Shown: positions 9,458 to 19,967, counted from the stretch's first letter. The stretch: DNA of 64,000 nt from Bifidobacterium breve (GCA_945878865.1 CAMCUD010000013.1:1-64000), one strand, 5' to 3'. Notes: a model not told the origin generated them from the letters alone. Numbers and translations: made by a program.

Positions 9458-10237
9458 ATGGCGGAGATCGGCGAGACCCTGCGCGACGCGCGGATGCGCG
9501 CCAGGATCGACATCTCGGAGATCGAGGCGCAGACCAAGATCCGGGCCAAGTACCTGCGCGCCATCGAGAACGAGGAGTGGGACCTGCTGCCCGGGCCCAC
9601 GTACGTCAAGAGCTTCCTGCGTACCTACGCGGAGGCGCTGGGCCTGGACGCCCGGATGCTTGTCGAGGAGTACAAGCTGCGTCACGAGCGCCTCTCCGAC
9701 GACCAGCTGCGCCCGATCGGCCCACCCGGCTCGGCTGCTCGCAGCCGCGCGCCTGTGGGCGGGGGCGGCCCGCCGCGGCTCCTGATCGTCGGCGTGATCG
9801 TCCTGTTGCTCGTCGGCGCGCTGTGGGTCCTGGGCAACACCGGCAACGACGATTCGGGATCGGACTCGTCCTCGACGACCGCCCAGACGCAGACCGCCCC
9901 GCGCACCACGACGCAGGAGCGCACGACCACCACCGCGCGCACCACGCCCACGAAGAGCCCTCTCGTCCGCCTGCAGATCATCCCAACCGGGCAGGTGTAC
10001 GTCTGCCTCGTGGCCGGCCCACGTGTGCTCGTGCCGGGCTCGGTCCTGGAGCCCGGCCAGCCCACGCAGACGTTCCGCTCGCGCAAATTCCGGCTCAACC
10101 TCGGCAACAGCAACGTGAGACTGAAGATCAACGGCGTCACCCGGTCGGTCCCGAAGTCCTCGGAGGCGATCGGCTACACGATCACCCGCAACGGCCGGCA
10201 GCCGCTGCCGGCGGGCCAGCGCCCGGACTGCTCATGA
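9458..10237 (+). CDS. RodZ-like membrane protein (HTH_25, TM, DUF4115)
   Basis: A 259-residue protein. Residues 1-75 form a Cro-like helix-turn-helix ([19 protein letters not shown], then [18 protein letters not shown]), a hydrophobic helix lies near 108-126, a Thr-rich extracytoplasmic linker follows (about 130-168), and the C-terminal 90 residues resemble the DUF4115 beta domain of RodZ. RodZ links the rod-shape elongation machinery to the membrane; in actinobacteria lacking MreB the role is less clear, so I give no symbol. The stop overlaps the cinA start (ATGA). Confidence 0.85.
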   Translation: MAEIGETLRDARMRARIDISEIEAQTKIRAKYLRAIENEEWDLLPGPTYVKSFLRTYAEALGLDARMLVEEYKLRHERLSDDQLRPIGPPGSAARSRAPVGGGGPPRLLIVGVIVLLLVGALWVLGNTGNDDSGSDSSSTTAQTQTAPRTTTQERTTTTARTTPTKSPLVRLQIIPTGQVYVCLVAGPRVLVPGSVLEPGQPTQTFRSRKFRLNLGNSNVRLKINGVTRSVPKSSEAIGYTITRNGRQPLPAGQRPDCS

Positions 10238-11538
10238 GCCTGCGCGCCGGCATCGTCGTCACAGGCACCGAGGTCCTCACCGGGCGTGTGGTGGACCGCA
10301 ACGGCCCGTGGCTGTCGGATCGCCTCACCGAGCTCGGGGTCGAGCACGCGTACACGCTCATCGTCGGCGACCGCCCGCAGGACGTCCACGACGCGCTGCG
10401 GTTCTTCGCCGAGCGCGGCTGCGACCTCGTCGTGACCTCCGGCGGGCTCGGCCCGACCGAGGACGACCTGACCGCCCAGGTGGTCGCGGACTTCCAGCAG
10501 CGACCGGTCGCGCTCGACGTCCCGCTCGAGGAGCGCATCTGGAAGATCCTCGAGGGCGTGCGGTCACGGTGGCCGGACATCGACGAGGAGGCCATCCGCG
10601 CGGCCAACCGCAAGCAGGCGCTGGTTCCGGCCGGCGCGACGGTCCTCGAGCCGGTCGGGACGGCTCCCGGGCTGCTCGTGCCGCCGCCGGACGGCACGGA
10701 CGGGCCGCTCGTCGTCGTGCTGCCAGGTCCGCCGCGCGAGCTCAAGCCGATGTGGGGTGCCGCCGTCGAGGAGCCCGTCCTCAAGGCGGTGCTCGAGCGC
10801 GCGACCTCGTACGAGCTGCGGATGCTGCGACTCTTCGGGATCCCGGAGTCCGAGATCGCCGAGACGCTGCGCGTCGCTCGCGACGGCGGTGTCGACATCG
10901 ACGCGCTGGAGATCACGACCTGCCTCCGCGGCGGCGAGGTCGAGGTGGTGACCCGCTACGAGCCCACGCAGGCCAGCATCTACGGGGCGTTCGAGGACGT
11001 CGTGCGCGCCCGGCACGCCGACACGCTGTTCAGCGACGACGGGACGCTCGTCGACGACCAGGTCGCCGACGCGCTGCTCGGCGCGGGCGAGACGATCGCC
11101 ACAGCGGAGTCCTGCACGGGCGGCCTTGTCGCCGCGCGCCTGACGAACCGCCCGGGGGCGTCGCGGTATGTGCGCGGCGCGATCGTCGCGTACGACAACG
11201 CCGTGAAGACCGCCGTCGCTGGCGTGGATCCCGCGCTCATCGACGAGCACGGCGCGGTCTCCGAGCAGGTCGCCCGCGCGCTGGCCGCCGGTGCGATCGC
11301 CCGTCTCGACGCCGATGTCGGTGTCGGCATCACCGGCATCGCGGGACCCGACGGCGGAACGGCCGAGAAGCCTGTGGGCCTCGTCTGGTTCGCCGTCCTG
11401 CATCGCGACGGGCGGGAAATGGTGCGGTCGCTCGTCATCCCTGGGGGCCGCGATGACGTGCGCGACCGGTCGACGACGGTCGCGCTGCATCTCGTCCGGC
11501 GGCTGCTGCTCGGCACCGGCGGTCTGCCCGAGCGGTGA
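10234..11538 (+). CDS. cinA: CinA: MoCF-like domain fused to nicotinamide-nucleotide amidase
   Basis: A 434-residue two-domain protein. The N-terminal half is the molybdopterin-binding-like (COG1058) domain, with [15 protein letters not shown] and [13 protein letters not shown] plus the [11 protein letters not shown] loop. The C-terminal half is the PncC-type deamidase, with [15 protein letters not shown], the [11 protein letters not shown] segment and [12 protein letters not shown], which recycles nicotinamide mononucleotide after ligase activity. The ATG overlaps the preceding stop, and the stop overlaps the GTG of thpR. The position just before recA is common among Gram-positive bacteria. 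Confidence 0.95.
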   Translation: MSLRAGIVVTGTEVLTGRVVDRNGPWLSDRLTELGVEHAYTLIVGDRPQDVHDALRFFAERGCDLVVTSGGLGPTEDDLTAQVVADFQQRPVALDVPLEERIWKILEGVRSRWPDIDEEAIRAANRKQALVPAGATVLEPVGTAPGLLVPPPDGTDGPLVVVLPGPPRELKPMWGAAVEEPVLKAVLERATSYELRMLRLFGIPESEIAETLRVARDGGVDIDALEITTCLRGGEVEVVTRYEPTQASIYGAFEDVVRARHADTLFSDDGTLVDDQVADALLGAGETIATAESCTGGLVAARLTNRPGASRYVRGAIVAYDNAVKTAVAGVDPALIDEHGAVSEQVARALAAGAIARLDADVGVGITGIAGPDGGTAEKPVGLVWFAVLHRDGREMVRSLVIPGGRDDVRDRSTTVALHLVRRLLLGTGGLPER

Positions 11539-12092
11539 CGGACGCGGCGAGGCTGTTCGCCGCGGTCGACCTGCCTGACGCGGTGCGGTCGGATCTCGCC
11601 GCGTGGGCGCGCGCGGCGATCGGGCACCGCGACGACCTGCGCAGGGTGCCCGCGGACGCCCTGCACCTCACCCTCGCGTTCATCGGCGACCGGGCGCTCG
11701 AGGAGGCGGGGGAGATCGGTGAGGCCGTCACCGAGGCCGCCGAAGGTGAGGTCCCGCTGCGGATCGGCGCGCCCCTCTGGCTCTCGCCGCGCCACCCGCA
11801 CGTCTTGACGGTCGCCATCGAGGATCCCACCGGCGCGCTCACCGCGCTGCATACGCGCGTCGAGGCGGCGCTCGCTGCGCGCTGTGGCCTCGTGCCCGAA
11901 CGCCGCACGTTCCGCCCGCACGTCACCGTCGCGCGCGTGCGGCGCGGCGCGCGGATCCGGCCGGTCCCGCTGGAGGCCCCGCCGCCATCGCGATTCAATG
12001 CTGTGGCGGTCACGCTCTACCGCAGCCGGCTCAGCCCGGGCGGCTCGCAGTACGAGGCGCTCGCCCGCGCCCCGCTGGCCAGGCCGGGGTGA
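11535..12092 (+). CDS. thpR: RNA 2',3'-cyclic phosphodiesterase (2H family)
   Basis: A 185-residue LigT/ThpR protein that hydrolyses 2',3'-cyclic phosphates on RNA ends. Both signature tetrapeptides are present: HLTL in [11 protein letters not shown] and HVTV in FRPHVTVAR. The GTG start overlaps the cinA stop (GTGA), indicating coupling. The length matches the family. No other domain is visible. Confidence 0.93.
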   Translation: MTDAARLFAAVDLPDAVRSDLAAWARAAIGHRDDLRRVPADALHLTLAFIGDRALEEAGEIGEAVTEAAEGEVPLRIGAPLWLSPRHPHVLTVAIEDPTGALTALHTRVEAALAARCGLVPERRTFRPHVTVARVRRGARIRPVPLEAPPPSRFNAVAVTLYRSRLSPGGSQYEALARAPLARPG

Positions 12093-12157
12093 CTACGGAG
12101 CCGGTGTGCGGCCGGACGCGGATGGACGTCTGAGAGCGGCGCGCCAGGATCCGGCGC

Positions 12158-12661
12158 ATGCGTGTTCTCGTCACCGCCGCCAGCAAGCATGGAGCCACGG
12201 AGGAGATCGGCCACGCGGTCGTCGAGGAACTCGACCGGCGCGGGATCGTCGCGGACTTCCTCACGCCTGAGGCAGTGAAGTCCGTGACCGAGTACGACGC
12301 GGTCGTGATCGGGAGCGCGGTGTACGCCGGGCACTGGCTCAAGCCCGCGACGGACCTCGTGGAGGCGCACGCCGATGACCTGCGCAGCCGCCGCGGAGTG
12401 TGGCTCTTCAGCTCAGGCCCTGTGGGCGAGCCTGAGCCCAAGCCCGAAGGCGACCCCGCGGACATCGACGAGCTCGTCGCCGCCACGTCTGCGAAGGACC
12501 ACGTCGTCTTCGGCGGGCGCATCAAGCGCGACGAGCTCGGATTCGCCGAGCGGGCGATCGTGCGCGCGCTGCGCGTCGCCGACGGCGACCACCGCGACTG
12601 GGTGGCCATCGACGCCTGGGCCGGGACGATCGCGGCGTCGCTCGTCGCCTCAGGCGTCTAG
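12158..12661 (+). CDS. Flavodoxin-domain protein (HemG-like)
   Basis: A 167-residue flavodoxin fold. The FMN phosphate loop is TAASKHGATEEIG at 6-18 and the second flavin loop is GSAVYAGHW. This is the layout of menaquinone-dependent protoporphyrinogen oxidase HemG and related short flavodoxins, but I see no residue that fixes the substrate. The 65 bases upstream hold no gene. The last 12 bases overlap the 3' end of the convergent monooxygenase gene. Confidence 0.8.
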   Translation: MRVLVTAASKHGATEEIGHAVVEELDRRGIVADFLTPEAVKSVTEYDAVVIGSAVYAGHWLKPATDLVEAHADDLRSRRGVWLFSSGPVGEPEPKPEGDPADIDELVAATSAKDHVVFGGRIKRDELGFAERAIVRALRVADGDHRDWVAIDAWAGTIAASLVASGV

Positions 12662-14113
12662 ACCGAACCAGCGCGCCAGCGCCTCGGCGAGCGCGGGATC
12701 GTCGGGATCGCCCGCCCAGGCGACGTAGCCGTCAGGGCGGATGAGGACGGTCGGCGGCGGGTCCACCCGTCCGATGACCGGGAGCTTCCAGTCGTCGTCG
12801 CTGGCCGCGCGCACGGTGCGCACGGGCTCGGCCGCGGCCATCCCGGACGGCCCGAAGTGCAGGAGGACCGGCCGCGCGTCGTGCAGGAGCGTCGAGACGC
12901 GGGTCGGCTGGTCCGCGACGACGAGGTCGAGGTCGGGCATCCGGCGCCCGACCAGCGGGCGGCCGTCGTCGCCGAGGTCATAGCGGATGCCGAGCCCGGA
13001 GAACCGGGCGGCCAGGTGCGTGCGCGGGCCGTCCAAGGCGAGCACCTCGTCGAGCACGTCGCGCAGCGCCTCAACACGGTCCTCTTCGCGCATGAGCGCG
13101 TTCTGCGCGAGCGTGCCCTGGAGCACCCGCGCGCCGATCGGGTGGCGCTCGGCGTGGTAGGTGTCCAGCAGGGTCTCCGACACGGCGCCCCGGACCACCA
13201 GCCCGAGCTTCCACCCGAGGTTCATCGCGTCCTGCACCCCGGTGTTCAGCCCCTGGCCGCCCACCGGAGAGTGGATGTGGGCGGCATCGCCCGCCAGCAG
13301 CACCCGGCCGGCGCGGTACGCAGCCGCCTGGCGGGCGCCGTCGCTGAACCGGGAGATCCACGTGGGACTGTGGACGCCGTAGTCCGTGCCGTACACGGCC
13401 ATGAGGGCGGCGCTGAGCTCTTCCAGCGTCGCCTCGCCGGTCTCGCCGACCTCGGCCTCCGTCACGACGATCCGGGCACGGACGCCGTCCTCCAGCCGGC
13501 TGAAGCCGTGCACGCCCTTCTCGTCGCGGTGGATGACCCCCCAGGCGGGGTCACCGGCGACCTCGGTCTCCGCGACGAGCGAGGTGACGGTCGCCTCCCA
13601 CCCGGGGAAGTCGATGCCCGCGGCGCGGCGAACCGCGCTGCGCCCGCCGTCACATCCGACGAGGTAGGAGGCGCGGATCGTGGCGCCGTCGGCGAGGGTG
13701 ACGGTCACGCCGTCGTCGTCCTGGATGCAGCCGCTCACCTCCCGGCCGCGCATGACCGGAACGCCGAGCTCGTCCACCCACTCGGCGAGCGTCGCCTCGA
13801 TGCGGTCCTGCCACAGCCCGAGGCTGTACGGGTGACGTGAGGGGGCGTCGCTGAGGTCGAGCGCCGTGGCGCCGAAGGTGTGGACCTGGACGGTCGTGCC
13901 CTGGGTCAGGAAGCGGTCGGCGATGCCGCGCTGCTCGAACATCTCGATCGTCCGGGCGTGCAGTCCGCCGGCGCGCGAGCCGTCGAGGTGCTGGCTGGCG
14001 CGCCTCTCGACGACGGCGACATCGAGGCCCGCGAGGGTGAGCTCGGCGGCGAGGGTCAGCCCGGTCGGGCCGCCTCCTGCGACGACCACGTCGTGCTCGA
14101 AAGATGCCTGCAT
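12650..14113 (-). CDS. FAD-dependent aromatic monooxygenase (PheA/TfdB-like)
   Basis: A 487-residue class A flavoprotein hydroxylase. The dinucleotide fold is VVVAGGGPTGLTLAAELT at 10-27, the DG motif sits in GCDGGRSAVR, and the GD motif is LLAGDAAHIHSPVGGQGLNT. The C-terminal about 90 residues look like the thioredoxin-like tail of phenol and polyketide hydroxylases. I choose ATG 14113 over an upstream in-frame start because a strong AAGGAGG at 14122-14128 (minus) sits 8 bases before it. Substrate unknown. A perfect inverted repeat at 14158-14180 lies in its leader and may be an operator. Confidence 0.9.
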   Translation of the reverse strand: MQASFEHDVVVAGGGPTGLTLAAELTLAGLDVAVVERRASQHLDGSRAGGLHARTIEMFEQRGIADRFLTQGTTVQVHTFGATALDLSDAPSRHPYSLGLWQDRIEATLAEWVDELGVPVMRGREVSGCIQDDDGVTVTLADGATIRASYLVGCDGGRSAVRRAAGIDFPGWEATVTSLVAETEVAGDPAWGVIHRDEKGVHGFSRLEDGVRARIVVTEAEVGETGEATLEELSAALMAVYGTDYGVHSPTWISRFSDGARQAAAYRAGRVLLAGDAAHIHSPVGGQGLNTGVQDAMNLGWKLGLVVRGAVSETLLDTYHAERHPIGARVLQGTLAQNALMREEDRVEALRDVLDEVLALDGPRTHLAARFSGLGIRYDLGDDGRPLVGRRMPDLDLVVADQPTRVSTLLHDARPVLLHFGPSGMAAAEPVRTVRAASDDDWKLPVIGRVDPPPTVLIRPDGYVAWAGDPDDPALAEALARWFGLDA

Positions 14114-14157
14114 CTTCACGTCCTCCTTGGGAGCGGCGGGCGAGTATGAGGCATGGA

Positions 14158-14180
14158 GGGGGGCTTGAAACAAGCCCCCC
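14158..14180. repeat. Perfect inverted repeat between the monooxygenase gene and recA
   Basis: Two 10-base arms, GGGGGGCTTG and its exact complement, flank a 3-base AAA centre. It sits 44 bases upstream of the monooxygenase start and about 197 bases upstream of recA. It could be a regulator's operator (core CTTG-N3-CAAG) or an RNA hairpin; there is no U-run after it on either strand. Confidence 0.6.
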
Positions 14181-14245
14181 TTGCCGGGATACTGTGGACA
14201 CGGCGGGGCATGTCGTGCCCTTTGCGTCCCGCCTCCCTGCGCGTA

Positions 14246-14259
14246 CGAACGCGCGTTCT
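14246..14259 (+). promoter_or_regulatory. LexA/SOS box upstream of recA
   Basis: CGAACGCGCGTTCT matches the Gram-positive SOS box CGAACRNRYGTTYC at 13 of 14 positions and holds the palindromic core GAAC-N4-GTTC. It lies 117 bases before the recA ATG. lexA is not in this window. Confidence 0.85.
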
Positions 14260-14376
14260 GGTTCCGTCCGACACGGACCGCACACTTTCTCCACAGCTTC
14301 GACGCAGGCCTCCGCCGACGCGCGACGGGCGCGCGCGTAGCGTGCCGCCCACCCGCTCAGAGAAAGGCTTCACCGC

Positions 14377-15459
<1,083 letters not shown>

Positions 15460-15466
15460 CTCCGTC

Positions 15467-15961
15467 GTGCTGGAGCCCACGGATCGGGTCCTCTCACGCG
15501 AGGTCGAAGCGCAGCGCGCGCTCGATCTCGCGTACCGCTATCTCGGCCGCCGTGACCGCACGGTGGTCGAGATGCGCCGCCACCTGGAGGGCAAGCGCGT
15601 CGAGCCGGACCTCATCGACGAGGCCGTCGCCGAGCTGCTCGAGCAGGGTTACCTCGACGACGCCCGCTACGCCCGGCGGTTCGCCGAGGACCGCCGGTCG
15701 CTCGACGCGTGGGGTGCCGATCGCATCGAGCAGCGACTGCTCTCCGTCGGCGTCGATCGCGCGGACATCGCCGCGGCGCTGGCTGCGCAGGACGGCGCGG
15801 GCGAGTTGGAGGCCGCGGTCGAGCTGCTGCGTCGCAAGGTCCGCGTCCCTCCAGCCGACGATCGCGCCCGGGAACGGGCGCTGGGCATGCTCGCGCGCAA
15901 GGGCTACGACCTCGATGTGGCCTACGACGCGGTCCGGGCGTTCGAGCGCGAGGACGTCTGA
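15467..15961 (+). CDS. recX: RecX regulator of RecA
   Basis: A 164-residue RecX protein that modulates RecA filaments. It is nearly all helical, made of three tandem three-helix repeats, with the recognisable [19 protein letters not shown] and [16 protein letters not shown] segments. GTG 15467, 7 bases after recA, is the best start; the open frame further upstream lies inside recA. The TGA stop is also the first base of a 28-base palindrome. Confidence 0.93.
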   Translation: MLEPTDRVLSREVEAQRALDLAYRYLGRRDRTVVEMRRHLEGKRVEPDLIDEAVAELLEQGYLDDARYARRFAEDRRSLDAWGADRIEQRLLSVGVDRADIAAALAAQDGAGELEAAVELLRRKVRVPPADDRARERALGMLARKGYDLDVAYDAVRAFEREDV

Positions 15962-15988
15962 AGCGGTCGCGCCTAGGCGCGACCGCTT
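15961..15988 (+). terminator. Palindromic hairpin ending the recA-recX transcript
   Basis: A perfect 28-base palindrome, arms AAGCGGTCGCGCC and GGCGCGACCGCTT around TA, starts at the last base of the recX stop codon. It would fold into a GC-rich hairpin of about 12 pairs. There is no U-tract, as is common for actinobacterial terminators. Confidence 0.65.
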
Positions 15989-15990
15989 GG

Positions 15991-15996
15991 TACTCT
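15991..15996 (+). promoter_or_regulatory. Candidate -10 (TACTCT), leaderless pattern
   Basis: TACTCT lies 7 bases before the GTG of the secreted-protein gene and just after the recX hairpin. The spacing suits transcription starting at or next to the start codon. No Shine-Dalgarno fits in the gap. Confidence 0.4.
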
Positions 15997-16003
15997 TTGC
16001 GCG

Positions 16004-17785
16004 GTGCGGGGGCAAGGACGCAACATCGCGACGTGGACGCTGCTGTTGGTGCTCGGGACCGCGTCGAACGCGTTCGCGGCGTCCGAGTGGCTCCCGGAGC
16101 GCGAGCTGATTCCCGGGGGTGGCGTGTTGGGGGTGCAGTCGCTCTACGTCCTGCCGAACGGCACGGCCGGAGCGATCATCACCGGCCCAGGCTTTCGGAC
16201 GGCGGACCTCGACGCGACGGGCACACCGGCCGGTTCCTTTTCGCCGCCGTTCGGTGACACGTTCAACACGGGCGGCGTAGCGGAGAGCAGCACGCGGACG
16301 ACGATGGTCTGGACCGACTACGACGGCAAGGCCCACGCCGTCACCCGTGCGGCGGGCGCGCCCGCGTTCGGGCCGGTCGACGACCTCGTACTCGACGCGG
16401 CGGCCCCGCAGTGGGTCACCGCGGTTCGATCCAACGCCGCAGGCGACGAAGTCTTCGGATACGCGACCCCCGACGGCGATGGTCATCCCGTCGCCCACCT
16501 GGTGACGCGCCCCGCCGGCTCGTCCTCGTGGACGGATGAAGCCCTCTTTGACGACGCAGGCGTTGCCGCTGCCGGCATCAGCGCGAGCCGCCGGATCGTG
16601 CTCGTGTTGTACGCCGACGACGCGTACTGGTTGACGTGGGCGTCGTGGGACGGCGAGTTCAGCAAGCCGCAATGGATCGGTGACAACGACGACGGCGTCT
16701 CGGACTTCACGTTCCAGGTCAACGCGCCGGGAGACGCGCTCGTGAGCTGGAACACCGACGCGGCGGGCGACGCCAGCCACGACCCCTGGACGCACGTCGT
16801 CGCGTACCTGGGACGTGACGGGACCGTCGTGCCGGCCGACCCGGTCCCGGGCTCTGAGTGGTCCGGGACCGGCGCCCCGGTCGTGCTCGACGACACCGGC
16901 CGCGTGACGGCGGCGTTTACGCGGGGAGAGCGAAAGGGCACACGCGGCGTCCTGTTCGTCCGCGAGCGCACTCCGTCGGGAACGTGGGGTGCGCCGCTCA
17001 CGCCTGCTGGGCTCGTCATCCCGGACATCGAAGGCGTGCGGCTGTCGGGCGATGCGGTGGGGAACGCCGTACTTGCGTACACACCCGACGGCAAGTTCGG
17101 GTACGAGGCCGTTCGCCGCACCGCCGACGGACACTGGGGCGCACCGCAAGATCTTCAACTCCCGTGTCCGAGTGCCTACGAGTCGCGGAAGTTCACGACA
17201 CTTCGCGTACACGGCGGGCTCAGCACGGCCGTCATGATCAAACCGACCGGGCCCACGTACGCGGGCGCCGCGACACTGGTGTCGCGTGAGCGCCCGGCCT
17301 CAGTGGACTCCGGGCGAGTCTGCGGCACGCCGCGGTTCGCAGAGCGCTCGCCGTTCGATTCGGCCCCGCCGGCGGGCGTATCATCACTGCCCAGCCCGAA
17401 CACGACGTCCCGTCCCCGTCCCGTGCCGATGCCTTGGCCGTCGACCCCCTCGGCGCCCGCGATTCGGCTCACGAACGTGCGCGTCCTCGGGCAGCCGACC
17501 AGGCGGTCCCGCTCGGTGCTGGTCCGCGCCTCGTGCTCGCGGGCCTGCGCACTGACCTTCAGGGTGTTCCATCGACCGTCGGGCGCAACGCTGGGCGTCG
17601 GGACCGCGCGGCTCACGCGTCCCGGGTCGGCTGAGGTCACGGTACGACTTCGGCGGCGCGCCCTCGCCCGCTGGCGCACCGCCCGCCCCGGGACGATCCG
17701 CCTCCTCGCGTCTGCCACGTGGACGGGCGTCAGTTCCGCTCACACGAGCATCGCGGTCCCGGTGCGCGCGGCGCGGCGGAGATAG
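16004..17785 (+). CDS. Secreted protein of unknown function, beta-rich
   Basis: A 593-residue GTG-start protein with a Sec signal peptide: basic N-terminus, hydrophobic stretch [10 protein letters not shown], probable cleavage after AFA near residue 25. Residues about 30-420 show repeated beta-strand blocks of the form W-x-D/G with polar loops, like a beta-propeller. A Pro/Ser-rich linker (about 455-490) leads to an Ig-like C-terminal domain with a Cys-x3-Cys pair ([12 protein letters not shown]). No catalytic motif recognised. It sits alone between recX and rny, and parts of it look less GC-rich than its neighbours, which may mean more recent arrival. Confidence 0.75.
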   Translation: MRGQGRNIATWTLLLVLGTASNAFAASEWLPERELIPGGGVLGVQSLYVLPNGTAGAIITGPGFRTADLDATGTPAGSFSPPFGDTFNTGGVAESSTRTTMVWTDYDGKAHAVTRAAGAPAFGPVDDLVLDAAAPQWVTAVRSNAAGDEVFGYATPDGDGHPVAHLVTRPAGSSSWTDEALFDDAGVAAAGISASRRIVLVLYADDAYWLTWASWDGEFSKPQWIGDNDDGVSDFTFQVNAPGDALVSWNTDAAGDASHDPWTHVVAYLGRDGTVVPADPVPGSEWSGTGAPVVLDDTGRVTAAFTRGERKGTRGVLFVRERTPSGTWGAPLTPAGLVIPDIEGVRLSGDAVGNAVLAYTPDGKFGYEAVRRTADGHWGAPQDLQLPCPSAYESRKFTTLRVHGGLSTAVMIKPTGPTYAGAATLVSRERPASVDSGRVCGTPRFAERSPFDSAPPAGVSSLPSPNTTSRPRPVPMPWPSTPSAPAIRLTNVRVLGQPTRRSRSVLVRASCSRACALTFRVFHRPSGATLGVGTARLTRPGSAEVTVRLRRRALARWRTARPGTIRLLASATWTGVSSAHTSIAVPVRAARRR

Positions 17786-18086
17786 ACACGCCCATCCCAC
17801 GGGTGGTTGTGAACACCCCCGATTCGCGCGTATCATCGACTCGTTGGACCGAGCCCCGCGACGGGCCCCTGAAATCGCAGCAAATCGACGCTTTCCGAAA
17901 CCGGATGCTTCGTAGCAACGACACCACCACAGACCCGAGGACACGGCGCGAGGAGGCGCCCGGCCGCACGACGGCGGCACCTGGATCGAGCACCTGAACT
18001 TCCGCACGTCCCGGCGCACAGGCGCCTGCGCGTGCAACCGTCGCTTGGACCGGTCCTGTCCGAAGTCCCAACGGAGAGGAACGGCA
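17786..18086 (+). other. 301-base intergenic region: long leader of rny
   Basis: No gene is supported here. It holds a promoter-like pair at 17807-17836, a 10-base palindrome CAGGCGCCTG near 18020, and a GAGAGG ribosome-binding site about 8 bases before the rny ATG. A possible 31-codon reading frame starts at about 17906 but has no ribosome-binding site and I do not call it. If the promoter is right, the rny leader is about 245 bases. Confidence 0.6.
17807..17836 (+). promoter_or_regulatory. Candidate housekeeping promoter for rny
   Basis: TTGTGA at 17807-17812 and TATCAT at 17831-17836 are separated by 18 bases. This is the best -35/-10 pair in the gap before rny. Confidence 0.4.
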
Positions 18087-19499
18087 ATGGAGATCGTCGG
18101 CGCGGCCGCCATCCTGGCAGTGGCGCTCATCGTCGTCGCCGTGCTGGTGGCACGGGGTCGGCGCACGCCTGCGGGCGATGCGTCGGTGCGCGACATCGAG
18201 CAGGCCGTCCGCGAGCGCGAGCAGCGCGTCGGCGAGGTCGAGGAGCGCATCCGCGAGCGTGCCGGTGAGCTCGACCGCAGGGCGCGCGAACTCGATGAGC
18301 AGACCCGCGCGCTGGAGGCCGAGCGCGATCAGCTCGCGCGCCGCCGCCGTGAGCATGAGGAGGCGCTCGAGAAGATCTCGGGACTGAGCGTCGCGCAGGC
18401 GCGCGATCGCCTCGTCCGCGAAGCCGAGGAGCAGGCGCGCCACGACGCGGCGAAACGTCTGCGCCAGATCGAGGACGAGACGAAGCGCGCCGCCGATCAG
18501 CGCGTCCGCTCGATCCTCTCCGTGGCGATGCAGCGCCTGGCCGCCAGCCACGCGGTGGAGACCACGGTGTCCGTCGTCGAGTTGCCCAGCGACGACATGA
18601 AGGGGCGGATCATCGGCCGTGAGGGCCGGAACATTCGCGCCTTGGAGAACCTCACGGGCGTCGACTTCATCATCGACGACACGCCGAACGCGGTGGTGTT
18701 GTCGGCCTTCGACGGCGTGCGGCGGGAGATCGCGCGCATGACGCTGGAGCGCCTGCTGCAAGACGGCCGGATCCACCCGGCGAAGATCGAGGAGACGTAC
18801 TTCCAGGCCAAGGCCGATCTCGACCGCCAGATCGTCGAGGCCGGGGAGGAGGCGGCGCTGGAGGCCAACGTCCAGGGTCTCGATCCCGAGCTCGTCAAGA
18901 CGCTCGGCCGGCTGAAGTTCCGCACGAGCTACGGCCAGAACGTGCTGGCGCACTCCGTCGAGTGCGCGAACCTCGCCGCGCTCATGGCCGAGGAGCTCGG
19001 CGCGAGCGCGCGTACCGCCCGCCGGGCCGCGCTGCTGCACGACATCGGCAAGGCGGTCTCGCACGAGGTCGAGGGTCCACACGCCCTGGTCGGCGGCGAC
19101 CTCGCGCGGCGCTACGGCGAGAGCGAATCTGTGGCGCACGCGATGGAGGCGCACCACAACGAGGTCGAGCCGCAGACCGTCGAGGCGGTCATCGTGCAGA
19201 CCGCCGACGCCCTCAGCGGCGCGCGGCCCGGCGCGCGCGGCGAGTCGCTCGAGCACTACGTCAAGCGCCTGCGTGAGCTCGAGCAGCTCGCGCAGAAGCA
19301 CGAGGGCGTGGACAAGGTCTACGCCATGCAGGCCGGCCGGGAGATCCGCGTCATCGTGGCGCCGGACGCCGTCGATGACGACCGTGCGCTCGTGCTGGCG
19401 CGCGAGATCGCCCGCGAGATCGAGAAGGAGATGGAGTACCCCGGGCAGATCAAGGTCACGGTCATTCGCGAGTCCCGGGCGGTCGAGTACGCCCGCTGA
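18087..19499 (+). CDS. rny: Ribonuclease Y
   Basis: A 470-residue membrane-anchored endoribonuclease that starts mRNA decay. Order: an N-terminal transmembrane helix (about 4-25), a long charged coiled coil (about 30-165), a KH RNA-binding domain with GRIIGREGRNIRALE near 170, and an HD phosphohydrolase domain with LLHDIGKA and EAHHNE. It is about 50 residues shorter than the usual 520, mostly in the coiled coil. ATG 18087 follows a GAGAGG site; an in-frame upstream start would place a charged stretch before the membrane helix. A hairpin overlaps its stop codon. Confidence 0.95.
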   Translation: MEIVGAAAILAVALIVVAVLVARGRRTPAGDASVRDIEQAVREREQRVGEVEERIRERAGELDRRARELDEQTRALEAERDQLARRRREHEEALEKISGLSVAQARDRLVREAEEQARHDAAKRLRQIEDETKRAADQRVRSILSVAMQRLAASHAVETTVSVVELPSDDMKGRIIGREGRNIRALENLTGVDFIIDDTPNAVVLSAFDGVRREIARMTLERLLQDGRIHPAKIEETYFQAKADLDRQIVEAGEEAALEANVQGLDPELVKTLGRLKFRTSYGQNVLAHSVECANLAALMAEELGASARTARRAALLHDIGKAVSHEVEGPHALVGGDLARRYGESESVAHAMEAHHNEVEPQTVEAVIVQTADALSGARPGARGESLEHYVKRLRELEQLAQKHEGVDKVYAMQAGREIRVIVAPDAVDDDRALVLAREIAREIEKEMEYPGQIKVTVIRESRAVEYAR

Positions 19500-19518
19500 G
19501 CGCCGCGCGCTCTCAGCG
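19494..19518 (+). terminator. Hairpin overlapping the rny stop codon
   Basis: CGCTGAG at 19494-19500 (containing the TGA stop) pairs with CTCAGCG at 19512-19518 around an 11-base GC-rich loop. As with recX, the hairpin starts at the stop codon and has no U-tract. Confidence 0.5.
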
Positions 19519-19571
19519 AACCCCCAGTCTCCCGAAAGGGTCCCTTGACCGCCACGCGGCAGCCTGGCGGC

Positions 19572-19967
19572 ATGACTTCTTCGACCACTCCCGTGCCCGA
19601 CGCGCCGCAGGAGCGGCCGGCGTGGCAGCGCTACCTGCCCGCCGGCGCGGCGGCCACCGTCGTGGTCGCCGCCGTGATCGGGCTCCAAGCCGCGTCGTCG
19701 TCGGGCGAGACGACCAGCGGGCCGCAGGGCGGCCCGCCCGGGATGAACGGCCAGATGCAGGGTCCCGGCCAGGCGCAGAGCCAGCAAGGCGGGCAGACGC
19801 AGGCGCCGTCCCAGGGCCAGCAGGGCGGCCAGATGCAGCAGACGCCGCCGTGGGGCGGCGGGCAGGGCGGCCCGCCCGGCATGCAGCAGGGCCAGGGGCA
19901 GCAAGGCTCGGCGCAGGGCGTCGACCCGTCCCAGGGCATGGCGTCGCCACGGACGGGTGTCTCATGA
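19572..19967 (+). CDS. Small membrane protein with Gln/Gly/Met-rich tail
   Basis: A 131-residue protein of unknown function. A cytoplasmic N-terminus of about 20 residues is followed by one transmembrane helix (about 24-43) and a low-complexity tail built from repeats of Gly, Gln, Pro and Met (for example GGPPGM twice). A TTG 27 bases upstream (19545), preceded by GAAAGGG, is an alternative start. The stop overlaps the apbE start (ATGA), so the two are probably made together. I see no flavinylation motif of the D/S-G-A-S/T type. Confidence 0.7.
   Translation: MTSSTTPVPDAPQERPAWQRYLPAGAAATVVVAAVIGLQAASSSGETTSGPQGGPPGMNGQMQGPGQAQSQQGGQTQAPSQGQQGGQMQQTPPWGGGQGGPPGMQQGQGQQGSAQGVDPSQGMASPRTGVS

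Noticed and set aside
12650-12661. Antisense regulation through overlapping 3' ends (also at 23400, 47949 and 57013)
   Set aside because: Overlaps of 4-12 bases are a packing effect and give no evidence of regulation.
17906-17997. A possible leader peptide of about 31 codons before rny
   Set aside because: No ribosome-binding site and no recognisable sequence.
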